In this document: one piece after another, positions 34,026-42,390 of the stretch
Numbering within the stretch: the stretch's first letter is position 1
How the letters are laid out: the number at the start of each line of letters is the position of its first letter
Assembly (NCBI RefSeq): GCF_002902385.1
Contig: NZ_PPQH01000010.1
Location: 1-42,539 of the forward strand
Source of the DNA: Staphylococcus intermedius NCTC 11048
GTDB taxonomy: Bacteria > Bacillota > Bacilli > Staphylococcales > Staphylococcaceae
Length of the DNA stretch: 42,539 bases
Direction of reading: 5' to 3'
Position numbers and translations under genes: made by a program
Notes under the pieces: model-generated
The model's input: only the letters and a program-made list of their open reading frames with translations
Database searches by the model: none
What the model was told of the DNA's origin: nothing

Positions 34026-34337
34026 ATGTCATATCAAGAACTTTCCAAAATATTGAAGATTTTAGCCAATCCGAGTCGATTAGAAATACTCGATACTCTA
34101 TCAGGTGGAGAATTATATGCGTGCGATTTGTTGAAACACTTTCGATTTCCGCAGCCTACGCTCAGTTATCACATGAAAACTTTAGTAGAGAGTGAGTTGG
34201 TTTATACAGGTCATAACCGTATGCATCAACTGAATCACGCACTTTTAGAAGCGATTAATCAAAATTTAAGCCGCATTAATACCGCTCACGAACGCTGTAT
34301 ATGTAACGAAATTACGACGGGCGTGTGTGGCGCATGA
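34026..34337 (+). CDS. arsR: ArsR-family arsenic-responsive repressor
   Basis: The 103-residue winged-helix repressor closely resembles pI258 ArsR as remembered ([33 protein letters not shown]). In family members the metal helix reads ELCxCDL; here it reads ELYACDLL, so the first Cys is Tyr31 and only Cys33 remains. The C-terminal [11 protein letters not shown] cluster (C91, C93, C101) is kept. As(III) sensing might therefore be weaker or use other ligands. ATG 34026 is 7 bases from GGAGG; ATG 34020 is too close. It overlaps arsB by 4 bases. Confidence 0.92.
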   Translation: MSYQELSKILKILANPSRLEILDTLSGGELYACDLLKHFRFPQPTLSYHMKTLVESELVYTGHNRMHQLNHALLEAINQNLSRINTAHERCICNEITTGVCGA

Positions 34338-35623
34338 CATTTTTAGCAATCGTCATCTTTCTGTTCACTTTAGTTTTTGTGATATGGCAACCTAAAAATT
34401 TAGACATCGGTGTGACTGCGTTAATCGGTGCAATACTCGCGTTGGTTTCGGGTGTTGTCAACTTTTCTGACGTACTTGAAGTGACAGGTATCGTATGGAA
34501 TGCGACGGTCACATTTATCGCCATTATTTTGATTTCACTCATATTAGATGAAATTGGATTTTTTGAATGGTCCGCGATACATATGGCCAAGGCCGCAAAC
34601 GGAAATGGCTTGAAAATGTTTGTTTTTGTCATGTTATTAGGGGCTGTGGTGGCCGCATTTTTTGCTAATGATGGGGCAGCTCTCATATTGACACCCATAG
34701 TTTTAGCTATGGTACGCCATTTAGGTTTTAATCAAAAAGCAGTCTTCCCATTTGTGATTGCGAGTGGATTTATTGCGGATTCGACATCACTCCCTCTCAT
34801 CGTGAGTAATCTCGTCAATATTGTTTCGGCTGATTATTTTGATATTGGTTTTATTCAATATGCAGGCCGCATGATCATTCCGAATCTATTCTCGTTAACT
34901 GCGAGTATTTTCGTTTTGTGGCTTTACTTTAGAAAATCTATACCGCAAACGTTTAATACTGAAAATCTGACATTACCTCAAGAGGCGATTAAAGACCATA
35001 AATTATTTAATGCGTCATGGATAGTTTTAGCACTCTTACTCATAGGTTATTTAGTGAGTGAATTTGTCAAAATCCCTGTATCTCTCATTGCGTCAAGTAT
35101 TGCATTGATATTCATTTTGTTTGCACGCCAATCCAAAGTTGTGCGAATCAAACAGGTGATTAAAGGGGCGCCGTGGAATATCGTTCTTTTTTCTATTGGG
35201 ATGTATGTCGTTGTATTTGGTTTGAAAAATGTAGGCATTACAACTATTTTAGCCGATGCATTGACGCACATTTCGGATTACGGCTTATTCAGTAGCATCA
35301 TGGGTATGGGAATGATCGCAGCGTTTTTGTCTTCTATTATGAACAATCTGCCTACTGTTTTAATAGACGCCATTGCAATTGGCCGAGCTGATGTGGCAGG
35401 TACAATTAAAGAAGGCATGATTTTTGCGAATGTCATCGGTTCTGACTTAGGACCTAAAATGACGCCCATTGGTTCTTTAGCAACATTATTATGGTTACAT
35501 GTATTAACTCAAAAAGGTGTCAAGATTTCGTGGGGGACATACTTTAAAATCGGTATCATTACAACGATACCTGTATTATTGATGACACTTCTAGGATTAT
35601 ACCTAACATTGATTCTATTTTAA
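34334..35623 (+). CDS. arsB: Arsenite efflux pump ArsB
   Basis: ArsB exports arsenite and antimonite using the proton gradient. The 429-residue, roughly 12-TM protein has the same length as pI258 ArsB and near-identical blocks ([30 protein letters not shown] region, [57 protein letters not shown] region). ATG 34334 overlaps the arsR TGA in ATGA, so translation is coupled; no longer start is needed. No ArsA ATPase gene is present, as usual for staphylococcal arsRBC. Confidence 0.95.
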   Translation: MTFLAIVIFLFTLVFVIWQPKNLDIGVTALIGAILALVSGVVNFSDVLEVTGIVWNATVTFIAIILISLILDEIGFFEWSAIHMAKAANGNGLKMFVFVMLLGAVVAAFFANDGAALILTPIVLAMVRHLGFNQKAVFPFVIASGFIADSTSLPLIVSNLVNIVSADYFDIGFIQYAGRMIIPNLFSLTASIFVLWLYFRKSIPQTFNTENLTLPQEAIKDHKLFNASWIVLALLLIGYLVSEFVKIPVSLIASSIALIFILFARQSKVVRIKQVIKGAPWNIVLFSIGMYVVVFGLKNVGITTILADALTHISDYGLFSSIMGMGMIAAFLSSIMNNLPTVLIDAIAIGRADVAGTIKEGMIFANVIGSDLGPKMTPIGSLATLLWLHVLTQKGVKISWGTYFKIGIITTIPVLLMTLLGLYLTLILF

Positions 35624-35638
35624 GGAAGAGGTTTGAAT

Positions 35639-36043
35639 ATGAATAAGAAAACTATTTATTTTATATGTACTGGAAATTCATGCCGCAGTCAAATGGCTGA
35701 GGGGTGGGGCAAGCACATACTAGGTGATGATTGGCACGTCTATTCAGCTGGGATTGAAACACACGGGGTTAATCCACAAGCAATTAAGGCCATGGAAGAG
35801 GTCGGCATCGATATCTCGTCTCATACTTCAGACTTGATTGATCCTCAAATCATCCAACAATCAGATTTAGTGGTCACGCTATGTAGTGATGCAGACCAAA
35901 ATTGTCCGACTATACCATCACACGTTAAAAAAGAACATTGGGGTTTTGATGATCCAGCAGATCAAGCGTGGTCAGAATTTCAACGTGTGCGAGATGAAAT
36001 CGGTGAGAAAATTAAGGCGTTTCATGCATGTACAGAAAGCTAG
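35639..36043 (+). CDS. arsC: Thioredoxin-coupled arsenate reductase ArsC
   Basis: ArsC reduces arsenate to arsenite for export by ArsB. The 134-residue low-molecular-weight-phosphatase-fold enzyme has the P-loop CTGNSCRS (nucleophile C10) and the redox pair C82/C89 in [10 protein letters not shown], with the C15 and EHWGFDDPA region conserved. This is the thioredoxin-dependent class of pI258. ATG 35639 follows AAGGAAGAGG. It ends the arsRBC operon, 15 bases behind arsB, and a terminator follows at 36121. Confidence 0.96.
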   Translation: MNKKTIYFICTGNSCRSQMAEGWGKHILGDDWHVYSAGIETHGVNPQAIKAMEEVGIDISSHTSDLIDPQIIQQSDLVVTLCSDADQNCPTIPSHVKKEHWGFDDPADQAWSEFQRVRDEIGEKIKAFHACTES

Positions 36044-36120
36044 AATCATGTGAACAGTGATGCCTTTGAGGCTAATAGACAGGGCCTATCCGAACCATAA
36101 AGACAATCAATAGACGAAAA

Positions 36121-36160
36121 GGAAAGCAGGCCAGGGATGTTCCCGAACCTGCCTTTTCTA
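36121..36160 (+). terminator. Terminator of arsRBC
   Basis: GCAGG (36126-36130) pairs with CCTGC (36148-36152), with an inner GGGA/TCCC stem and flanking GGAAA/CTTTTC. From here to 36331 no gene is supported. Confidence 0.75.
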
Positions 36161-36331
36161 TAGTTGACTAAAAGTAAATCATGCGTTATGCAAAGGGTTC
36201 CGAAAAGGTTCTACCGTTGTATTAAAATAGGCACCTCACCATGCTAGAATAATATTTGGTCAGCTCCGTAGTACTTTTTCGACAGTCTGACACGATGCTA
36301 CAAATTGTATTGTGTTTTTATGATATATGAA

Positions 36332-36805
36332 TTAAAAATTAAACTTAGTATTTAACATTTTAATCAATTCTTCAGAAGCGCTAATTACATCAATCGTATC
36401 AGCACCTATTTTTAATAACGATGTATCATCATAAAAAATGATAAAAGGTTGAATCTGACTGTTTTTGATATACATGCAATAATTTAACACTTCTGTAATA
36501 TCTATATCGTATATACTAGAAATGACATATTTTTCATAATCACAATGAATATGTTCACGCCAATTCTTTATATGAATATACCATCCAAGCCGAGTCACTT
36601 CTCTTTTACAGTAAGGTGAGATCATTTTTGATAGGAATGAACTATTCATTTTTGACTTAAATGATAATCTCATTATTTCTGCAAGGTCTCTCTTTTGAAT
36701 CGAGTTAATATCCCATCTTATTTTGTAATTATCTTCAACTTGAAAATAAGGACTTTCACTGTTTAAGTCGAATTGAATTACTAGATTTTTTAGTTTAATA
36801 TCCAT
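36332..36805 (-). CDS. Orphan immunity-like protein next to a toxin remnant (function unassigned)
   Basis: The 157-residue acidic/aromatic-rich soluble protein has no family I can name. It starts two bases after the stop of the polymorphic-toxin tail at 36808, the usual place for the immunity gene of a secreted (often T7SS-dependent) toxin. It is AT-rich compared with its neighbours, which fits an acquired cassette. GGAGATTAATC precedes its ATG, inside the toxin's last codons. An immunity role is inferred from position only. It may now protect against the same toxin made by sibling strains. Confidence 0.7.
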   Translation of the reverse strand: MDIKLKNLVIQFDLNSESPYFQVEDNYKIRWDINSIQKRDLAEIMRLSFKSKMNSSFLSKMISPYCKREVTRLGWYIHIKNWREHIHCDYEKYVISSIYDIDITEVLNYCMYIKNSQIQPFIIFYDDTSLLKIGADTIDVISASEELIKMLNTKFNF

Positions 36806-36807
36806 GA

Positions 36808-37000
36808 TTAATCTCCAATTCTCTTTAAATTAATATCATATGTGCCACTATGTATTTTTTTATTGCCCAATTTCTTAATACTGCTAGCTTCTTTCCAAGC
36901 TCCACCACTATGGCTATCGGCGTCGGGAGTTATATACATTGGTTACCTCGTTTATTTCTTTTAAACTGGCATTGGCCGTTATAGTATCAGTGCCCTTAAA
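36808..37000 (-). pseudogene. Frameshifted C-terminal tail of a polymorphic toxin (Ntox21-like)
   Basis: From ATG 36939 the minus strand reads 43 residues: YITPDADSHSGGAWKE near the start and GTYDINLKRIGD at the very end. This is the pattern of toxin C-terminal domains (PDxxxHxGGxWK...GTYDxxLxRIGD) found in contact-dependent and LXG/T7SS toxins. Just upstream the sense continues in another frame as GTDTITANASLKEINEVT up to 36941, so one base at 36940 disrupts the gene (insertion of one, or loss of two). Beyond about 37000 no homologous sequence is recognisable and the lipL terminator is reached. The N-terminal secretion domain is absent, so it cannot be a working toxin. Confidence 0.68.
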
Positions 37001-37035
37001 AGGGAGGGGCAGTAACAGAGGGTTTCAGAGGCAAA

Positions 37036-37066
37036 ACAAACCACCCGTTCACACGGGTGGTTTTGA
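37036..37066 (-). terminator. Terminator of pta-lipL
   Basis: AACCACCCGT (37039-37048) pairs perfectly with ACGGGTGGTT (37053-37062) around TCAC; the minus strand then reads TGTTTTG. It lies at the lipL stop. Confidence 0.88.
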
Positions 37067-37067
37067 T

Positions 37068-37904
37068 TTAATCCAATTTTGCATTCATTTTAGCGTTGCG
37101 ATCGAGCATACGTTCATAATAATGGTCATACCGCTCCCATTCGTGAGGTGTCATCGGATCCATGTTTAATTGACCACCTAAATCTTTAATCGCATAGAGT
37201 AATTTAAACATCACGTCCTGAACGGTTATCGGACGACCTAATAACTCCTCTAATGAAGCCATACTGGTCGGATGAATATCAGGATAAGTGAATTTTGTCG
37301 TTTCACCTTTCAATGCACGTTCATAAAAGTCACGCATCAAAGCCGCACGCTCACTTCCTGACCCTTCGACACATAAATAGATTTGAACGGCAATTCCACC
37401 GCGAACTCGGCGCTGTGAAATACCGGCAAACTTTTGATTGTTAATGCTTAAGTCAAACTTGCCCGGACAGTACGAATGCGTAATTTCATGTGTCGCAATC
37501 TCCGTAAAGTCATCTTCAAATATCTTACTCATCAACAAATACATGACCGTAAAAGCTTCATCAATGGTCACTTCAGTTTTCCCTTTGAACATTAAGGAAA
37601 TGTTTAAAATGCCTTGATCTAAGACGACACCAAGACCGCCCGAATTACGCACTATCGCATTATAGCCACGTTCATCTGTTAAATATTGAATACCATCTTT
37701 TAAATAAGGTAAACGTGAATCGTGAATGCCTAAAATAATCGTATGTTGATGTACCCAAGTACGGACAACGCTAGGGGATAAATCAGCACCGACACTTTCA
37801 GAAAAGGTATCGTCAAATGCAAAAGACTGCATGGGCTCTAAACCAGAAGAATGGTCCACATAGCGCCATGTGTGACCATTAAAATATTTGTGTGCTAAAT
37901 CCAT
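37068..37904 (-). CDS. lipL: Octanoyl-[GcvH]:protein N-octanoyltransferase (lipoate-protein ligase family)
   Basis: LipL moves octanoyl/lipoyl groups from GcvH to E2 subunits of 2-oxoacid dehydrogenases. The 278-residue biotin/lipoate ligase-fold protein has RNSGGLGVVLDQGILNIS, SYCPGKFDLSINNQKFAGISQRR (Cys146 matches the acyl-thioester Cys of Bacillus LipL; Lys158 the family lysine) and GGIAVQIYL. The location directly after pta is as in Bacillus (pta-ywfL). The ATG overlaps the pta stop (TAATG), so the two are coupled. It is not the ATP-dependent LplA type by motif, but an LplA-like role is not fully excluded. Confidence 0.88.
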   Translation of the reverse strand: MDLAHKYFNGHTWRYVDHSSGLEPMQSFAFDDTFSESVGADLSPSVVRTWVHQHTIILGIHDSRLPYLKDGIQYLTDERGYNAIVRNSGGLGVVLDQGILNISLMFKGKTEVTIDEAFTVMYLLMSKIFEDDFTEIATHEITHSYCPGKFDLSINNQKFAGISQRRVRGGIAVQIYLCVEGSGSERAALMRDFYERALKGETTKFTYPDIHPTSMASLEELLGRPITVQDVMFKLLYAIKDLGGQLNMDPMTPHEWERYDHYYERMLDRNAKMNAKLD

Positions 37905-38893
37905 TATTGTAAACTTTGAGCAGCAGTAATAATAGATAAGTTGTAAACGTCTTCTGTAGAGCTACCGCGTGATAAGTCATTCACAGGTGAGTTAAGGCCT
38001 TGTAAGACAGGACCAATCGCATCATAACCGCCTAAACGTTGCGCAATTTTGTAACCAATGTTACCTGCTTCAAGACTTGGGAAAATAAATACGTTAGCGT
38101 CACCTTGGATTTTTGCATCAGGTGCTTTTTTCTTAGCTACTTCAGGAACGATGGCAGCGTCAAATTGGAATTCACCATCAATAATCACGTCTGATAAGTT
38201 TTCAGCGTCGATTTTTTCTTGTGCCAATTTCACAGCTTCAGCCACTTTTTCAGTGTCGTCTGATTTAGCAGAACCTTTTGTTGAGAAGCTTAACATTGCC
38301 ACGCGTGGGTCCATACCGAAGCTTTGTGCTGTTTTCGCGCTTTCTACTGCAATTTCAGCTAAATCTGATGCAGCTAATTCAGGGTTGATGGCACAGTCAC
38401 CGAAAATGAATTGTTGGTCTTCTTTAATCATGAAGAAAACACCTGATGTTTTAGAAACACCTGGTTTTGTTTTGATGATTTGAAGCGCTGGACGTACAGT
38501 ATCCGCTGTTGAGTGGGCTGCACCGCTCACTAAACCATCCGCATGACCTGCATAAACAAGCATTGTACCGAAGTAGTTCACATTATCTAATAAAGCTTGT
38601 GCTTGTTCTTCAGTCGCTTTCCCTTTACGACGTTCTACAAATTGTTCAACGAGTGCTGCTTTAAGGTCACTTGTATCAGGTTGAATGATATTTAAACCTT
38701 CAATATTTAAAGATTTTTCTGCAGCAAGTGCTTTAATTTTGTCGATATTACCTAATACGATAGGTGCAACATAGTCAGAAGCTTGTAATTCAACAGCCGC
38801 TGTTAATACACGCTCATCTTCTCCCTCTGGTAATACGATACGCACATTTTTACCTGAAAGTTTGTCTTTAAGTACATCTAATAAACTAGACAT
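37904..38893 (-). CDS. pta: Phosphate acetyltransferase
   Basis: Pta interconverts acetyl-CoA and acetyl phosphate in overflow metabolism and acetate formation. The 329-residue short-form enzyme has VRIVLPEGEDERVLTAA, SGAAHSTADTVRPALQIIKT, FGDCAINPELAASDLAEIA, MLSFSTKGSA and a C-terminal VNDLSRGSSTEDVYNLSIITA region, all diagnostic. AGGAGGAGC lies before the ATG. It is divergent from hemQ and coupled to lipL, linking acetyl-CoA flux with lipoylation of pyruvate dehydrogenase. Confidence 0.97.
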   Translation of the reverse strand: MSSLLDVLKDKLSGKNVRIVLPEGEDERVLTAAVELQASDYVAPIVLGNIDKIKALAAEKSLNIEGLNIIQPDTSDLKAALVEQFVERRKGKATEEQAQALLDNVNYFGTMLVYAGHADGLVSGAAHSTADTVRPALQIIKTKPGVSKTSGVFFMIKEDQQFIFGDCAINPELAASDLAEIAVESAKTAQSFGMDPRVAMLSFSTKGSAKSDDTEKVAEAVKLAQEKIDAENLSDVIIDGEFQFDAAIVPEVAKKKAPDAKIQGDANVFIFPSLEAGNIGYKIAQRLGGYDAIGPVLQGLNSPVNDLSRGSSTEDVYNLSIITAAQSLQ

Positions 38894-39060
38894 AATGCTC
38901 CTCCTCTACTTTCCTTCATCAATTTTCCACCTATTATTATACGGTATTTAAAGGGAGATTTCCATGACACTAATTTGTAATCATTTAAATCGTTCTGACA
39001 GAATATTTTATGATAAAATTTAGTTTGTACAGATAATAATAATTCTAAGGAGTGTTCTGA

Positions 39061-39816
39061 ATGAGTCATGCAGCAGAGACTTTAGATGGTTGGTATAGTT
39101 TACATTTATTTTATGCGATAGATTGGGCATCTTGGCGATTAGTGCCTCAAGAAGATAGAGCAGAGATGATTGCGGAATTTCATCGTTTAATGGATCGATT
39201 AAAACAAGCGCAATCAGAGGGACAAGGTGACCAAGTGTTATATAATGTAACAGGTCAAAAAGCTGATTTACTATTATGGGTGTTACGTCCAGAAATGAAA
39301 GATTTAACTGAAATTGAAAACGAAATTAACAAGTTAGCGATTTCAGATCATTTCATTCCGACTTATTCTTATGTATCAGTTGTAGAATTGAGTAACTATC
39401 TTGCAGGTGATTCGAATGAAGACCCATACGAAAATCCGCATGTGAAAGCAAGATTGTACCCTGAATTACCAGAAAAAGAATACATCTGTTTCTATCCGAT
39501 GAACAAACGTCGTAACGAAACATACAACTGGTATATGTTGTCGATGGAAGAACGTAAAAAGTTAATGTACGATCACGGCATGATTGGTCGTAAATATGCA
39601 GGGAAAATTAAACAATTCATTACAGGTTCAGTAGGTTTCGATGATTTCGAATGGGGTGTCACGTTATTCTCAGATGATGTACTTCAATTCAAAAAAATCG
39701 TATATGAAATGCGTTTTGATGAAACAACAGCACGTTACGGTGAATTTGGCAGCTTCTTCGTCGGTCATCGTCTAGATGCGACACGTTTTGATGCATTAAT
39801 GACAATTGAACAATAA
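39061..39816 (+). CDS. hemQ: Coproheme decarboxylase HemQ (ChdC)
   Basis: HemQ converts coproheme III to heme b, the last step of the Gram-positive heme pathway, using peroxide. The 251-residue chlorite-dismutase-fold protein has the proximal heme ligand His172 ([15 protein letters not shown]) and the radical-forming Tyr145 (CFYPM). Length and residue numbers agree with the S. aureus enzyme. AAGGAGTG lies before the ATG. It is divergent from pta over 167 bases and followed by its own terminator at 39829. The other heme genes are elsewhere. Confidence 0.96.
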   Translation: MSHAAETLDGWYSLHLFYAIDWASWRLVPQEDRAEMIAEFHRLMDRLKQAQSEGQGDQVLYNVTGQKADLLLWVLRPEMKDLTEIENEINKLAISDHFIPTYSYVSVVELSNYLAGDSNEDPYENPHVKARLYPELPEKEYICFYPMNKRRNETYNWYMLSMEERKKLMYDHGMIGRKYAGKIKQFITGSVGFDDFEWGVTLFSDDVLQFKKIVYEMRFDETTARYGEFGSFFVGHRLDATRFDALMTIEQ

Positions 39817-39828
39817 TCAAGAAGTGGG

Positions 39829-39867
39829 CAGTGTACGTCGATTTGAGGACGGCACTGTCTTTTTTGA
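39829..39867 (+). terminator. Terminator of hemQ
   Basis: CAGTG and CGTC (39829-39839) pair with GACG and CACTG (39848-39857), and a run of T follows. Confidence 0.85.
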
Positions 39868-40025
39868 TTTTGAAGACAATCGCTCATTTTCGTTGGATTG
39901 CATTGTTCTCGTGAATGAATTGTTGCTTGAAATTTCCATTAGGCTTAAGCATTATCAAAGCAGTCATTACGTTTTATTGTTTACAGCTTACTATTACTAT
40001 ATTTTTTAGGAATTCATATCACATT

Positions 40026-40364
40026 TTAGTAGTTTGGGTTTAAATATGTTTGTATTGCTTTTAAAACTTTACTTTTTAGATTGTCTTGTAATGCATCTTT
40101 ATAGTTATGTTGACGAGCGTTTAAGTCTAAAGCACGTATTTGAATCGTATCTATCACGCCAGATACCAGTCCTTTTTTGGTTTTAAGTTCTATATCGGTT
40201 GGATAACGCAACTCACGATTTGTGATAGGTACAACCCAAACAAATTCAGTGCCGTCAATCATCATTTGGTTATTGATCACTAAACAAGGTCTTATGTTTT
40301 GTTTTTCACGACCGCGAGTTGGATTTAAATCAATGTAAATGATGTCAAATTGTTTAATACTCAT
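40026..40364 (-). CDS. pemK: PemK/MazF-family endoribonuclease toxin
   Basis: This mRNA interferase toxin has 112 residues with the MazF/PemK fold signatures: FDIIYIDLNPTRGREKQNIRPCLVINN at the N-terminus (conserved Arg and Pro), VWVVPITNR in the middle and SGVIDTIQIRALD with the catalytic-region Thr. It cuts single-stranded mRNA at a short motif. It overlaps the pemI antitoxin by 4 bases (ATGA). A chromosomal pemIK has been reported in S. pseudintermedius, as I recall, with little toxicity. Activity cannot be told from sequence. Confidence 0.92.
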   Translation of the reverse strand: MSIKQFDIIYIDLNPTRGREKQNIRPCLVINNQMMIDGTEFVWVVPITNRELRYPTDIELKTKKGLVSGVIDTIQIRALDLNARQHNYKDALQDNLKSKVLKAIQTYLNPNY

Positions 40365-40630
40365 ATTTCACGACCCACACTTTCGCCGAAGTCTACTTCT
40401 GATTCTTGATACTTACCACCATTTTGGAAGAAATTTTTGATACTATCTTCAATAGATACTTCTTTTTTAGTAATAAACAGCCCACCATTTATTTTTTGTA
40501 CTTCAACTGTATCGCCAATCTCAAAATCAACGGATTGAATCGTTTTTTTACTTAAACTCATAGCTTGACTATTTCCGTTTTTAAAAATGCGTTCGGTCGA
40601 TTTACTTACATCGTTAAATGTTTGAGTCAT
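40361..40630 (-). CDS. pemI: PemI/MazE-family antitoxin
   Basis: The 89-residue antitoxin has an N-terminal AbrB/SpoVT swapped-hairpin DNA-binding domain (RIFKNGNSQAMSLSK, GDTVEVQKINGGLFI) and an acidic C-terminal tail (SIEDSIKNFFQNGGKYQESEVDFGES) that binds PemK. It would repress its own operon. ATG 40630 is 9 bases from GGAG; in-frame ATGs at 40651 and 40642 lie at or before that site. It is the first gene of the pair. Confidence 0.9.
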   Translation of the reverse strand: MTQTFNDVSKSTERIFKNGNSQAMSLSKKTIQSVDFEIGDTVEVQKINGGLFITKKEVSIEDSIKNFFQNGGKYQESEVDFGESVGREI

Positions 40631-40651
40631 TTTTATCATCTCCATAAACAT

Positions 40652-40680
40652 ATTATAACAAAAGTACTTACTGATGTAAA
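40652..40680 (-). promoter_or_regulatory. pemIK promoter with a palindromic spacer
   Basis: On the minus strand, TTTACA (40680-40675), a 17-bp spacer and TATAAT (40657-40652) precede pemI. The spacer contains AAGTACTT (40662-40669), an 8-bp palindrome that may be the PemI operator. From 40681 to 40887 no gene with a start codon is supported; TTATAAT near 40788 may serve the exporter operon. Confidence 0.7.
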
Positions 40681-40887
40681 TACAAAAAGTGGGAGGTTAG
40701 AGGAAATGATTATGCTATAAGCGATACATCTATTTTGATAGGGCTGAGTGGCTTAATATCTATCATAGCAATCTCGACCTAAATCGGTTATAATTTTTGA
40801 ATTAAGTCAAATCAAATATGTGGCTACATTGAAGCAGTCGTTGTAGCACTTGTTGGAAACAGAAATACATTAAAGTAGGTGACGGAA

Positions 40888-41643
40888 ATGACGCGGTATA
40901 TCCCCACTGATCGAGAGGTTATGAATATTGTGACATTAGCAGGGCGCATCTTATTAGAATGTGGTGCTGAGGCGACGCGTGTGGAAGATACGATGACTCG
41001 GATTGCACAAAGTTATGGGTATGAAGAATCACAAGGTTATGCACTTAATATTTTTATTAACTTCTCATTATCACCAGATCACGATACCCGCATGGTCAGA
41101 ATTAAAAAGAACGATACGAATTTGAGGAATATTTATTTAGTAAATCACGTGTCACGTCAAATTGCTCGACAGGCGATTGATTTTAACGAAGCTTATGCGA
41201 TTTTGAAGCGATTAGAGCATGAACAACAACGTTATGCATTAGGGCACAAAATGTTGTTTGCAGGACTCATCTCTATGGGCTTTTTATATTTACAAGGTGC
41301 GACATGGGTCGACTTGCTACCTGCAGTGCTCGCCGGTGCAATGGGCTATTTCGTGACAGAGTGGATGAAAAGTAAAGAGCTCACTTTATTTATTCCAGAC
41401 TTTTTAGGGGCCATTGTCATTGGTTTAATTGCGATACCATTGAATCACTGGTTAGACAGTCCTAATATCGGCGCCACCGTTACCGCAGCTGTGATGCCGA
41501 TTGTGCCGGGAGTCTTAATTACGACAGCGATTCAAGATTTATTCGGGCGTCACATGCTCATGTTTACTGCGAAATTTTTAGAAGCCATTGTCACCTCATT
41601 TGCGATTGGCGCAGGTGTGACGACAGCGTTTCTCATCTTGTAG
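40888..41643 (+). CDS. Threonine/serine exporter, N-terminal subunit (ThrE/DUF1212 type)
   Basis: The 251-residue protein has a soluble N-terminal part with the DUF1212 signature (LAGRILLECGAEATRVEDTMTRIA, NHVSRQIA) followed by five to six transmembrane helices containing VMPIVPGVLITTAIQDLFGRH. It corresponds to the N-terminal half of ThrE, which in actinobacteria is one protein and in Firmicutes is split in two. It is expected to export threonine or serine. ATG 40888 follows GTAGGTGACGG. The partner gene starts 12 bases after its stop. Confidence 0.86.
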   Translation: MTRYIPTDREVMNIVTLAGRILLECGAEATRVEDTMTRIAQSYGYEESQGYALNIFINFSLSPDHDTRMVRIKKNDTNLRNIYLVNHVSRQIARQAIDFNEAYAILKRLEHEQQRYALGHKMLFAGLISMGFLYLQGATWVDLLPAVLAGAMGYFVTEWMKSKELTLFIPDFLGAIVIGLIAIPLNHWLDSPNIGATVTAAVMPIVPGVLITTAIQDLFGRHMLMFTAKFLEAIVTSFAIGAGVTTAFLIL

Positions 41644-41655
41644 GAGGTGGTAAAA

Positions 41656-42117
41656 ATGACCATTGTATTGATATTTATATGCAGTTTTTTAACTTCTTTT
41701 TGCTTTGCGTTCGTATATGATGCGCCGAAGCGGTTATTTTTACCAGCCGGCTTATGTGGGGGATTCGGCTATTTAACTTATCATATCGCTTTTGAAATTT
41801 TCGCTATCGACAGTATCTATGCAAGTCTATATGGGAGTTTTATTCTAGGGATTATTTCTCATATCATGGCGCGCAAATATAAATCGCCGGTCATCATTTT
41901 TATGGTGCCAGGTATTATTCCGTTAGTGCCGGGAAGTATATTTTTTAAAGCCACGCAACAACTTTTAACACTCAATTTTAATGAAGCGAGTGACATTTTC
42001 GTCCGTGCCACTCTCATTGCCGGTGCGATTGCGGTAGGGTTGCTCATATCGGATCAAGTCTCGAAATCATTTATTCGAAAACCGATTGAGATTTTGAAAT
42101 TACCAGTAAAAAAATAG
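41656..42117 (+). CDS. Threonine/serine exporter, C-terminal subunit (DUF3815/ThrE_2)
   Basis: The 153-residue protein has five predicted transmembrane segments and carries VPGIIPLVPGSIFF, the counterpart of the VMPIVPG motif in its partner, and YDAPKRLFLPAGLCGGFGY at the N-terminal side. It is the second half of the split ThrE exporter and should act with the preceding gene. ATG 41656 is 8 bases from GGAGG; an in-frame GTG at 41647 is too close. A long hairpin follows at 42159. Confidence 0.86.
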   Translation: MTIVLIFICSFLTSFCFAFVYDAPKRLFLPAGLCGGFGYLTYHIAFEIFAIDSIYASLYGSFILGIISHIMARKYKSPVIIFMVPGIIPLVPGSIFFKATQQLLTLNFNEASDIFVRATLIAGAIAVGLLISDQVSKSFIRKPIEILKLPVKK

Positions 42118-42158
42118 CATAAAAATTTCAGATGAGTGGACGTATAGGACTACAAAAG

Positions 42159-42202
42159 CGCCAGTATAGATGGAGTCAATGAAACTTCCACCTATACTGG
42201 CG
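42159..42202. terminator. Long hairpin between the exporter operon and the small membrane protein
   Basis: CGCCAGTATAG (42159-42169) pairs perfectly with CTATACTGGCG (42192-42202), with an inner TGGA/TCCA pair. T-runs are weak on both sides, but it lies between convergent genes and probably serves both. Confidence 0.7.
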
Positions 42203-42213
42203 TTATCAATGTT

Positions 42214-42390
42214 TTAACTTTCAGGTTTACCTATTAAAAATAAAGACATACATACAGTTAAAACGCTAACGATTAAAGCAAACAAAATGGTATCAAAAAA
42301 ATGATCAAGTTCTGTCCAAAAAAAGCGAACGGTACAAAGGACTAAAAAAGTAATGACGCCTATTTTGAGAGCGTAGATGGTTCTATTCAT
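42214..42390 (-). CDS. Small two-TM membrane protein, 58 residues
   Basis: From ATG 42390 to TAA at 42214 the minus strand encodes 58 residues: a short basic start (MNRTIYALK), a hydrophobic helix (GVITFLVLCTVRFFW), a polar loop (TELDHFFD) and a second helix (TILFALIVSVLTVCMSLFLIG), then KPES. AAGGTGATGTG lies before the ATG. It has no recognised family. Two clean membrane helices and a ribosome binding site support a real gene. Confidence 0.66.
   Translation of the reverse strand: MNRTIYALKIGVITFLVLCTVRFFWTELDHFFDTILFALIVSVLTVCMSLFLIGKPES

Noticed and set aside
39806..40009. Open frame overlapping the end of hemQ
   Set aside because: It runs through the hemQ terminator, has no start with a ribosome site of its own and has no protein-like composition.
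40690..40780. Open frame ending in a hydrophobic stretch (ILIGLSGLISIIAIST)
   Set aside because: There is no in-frame start codon with a ribosome site; it might be a remnant of a small membrane protein but cannot be supported.
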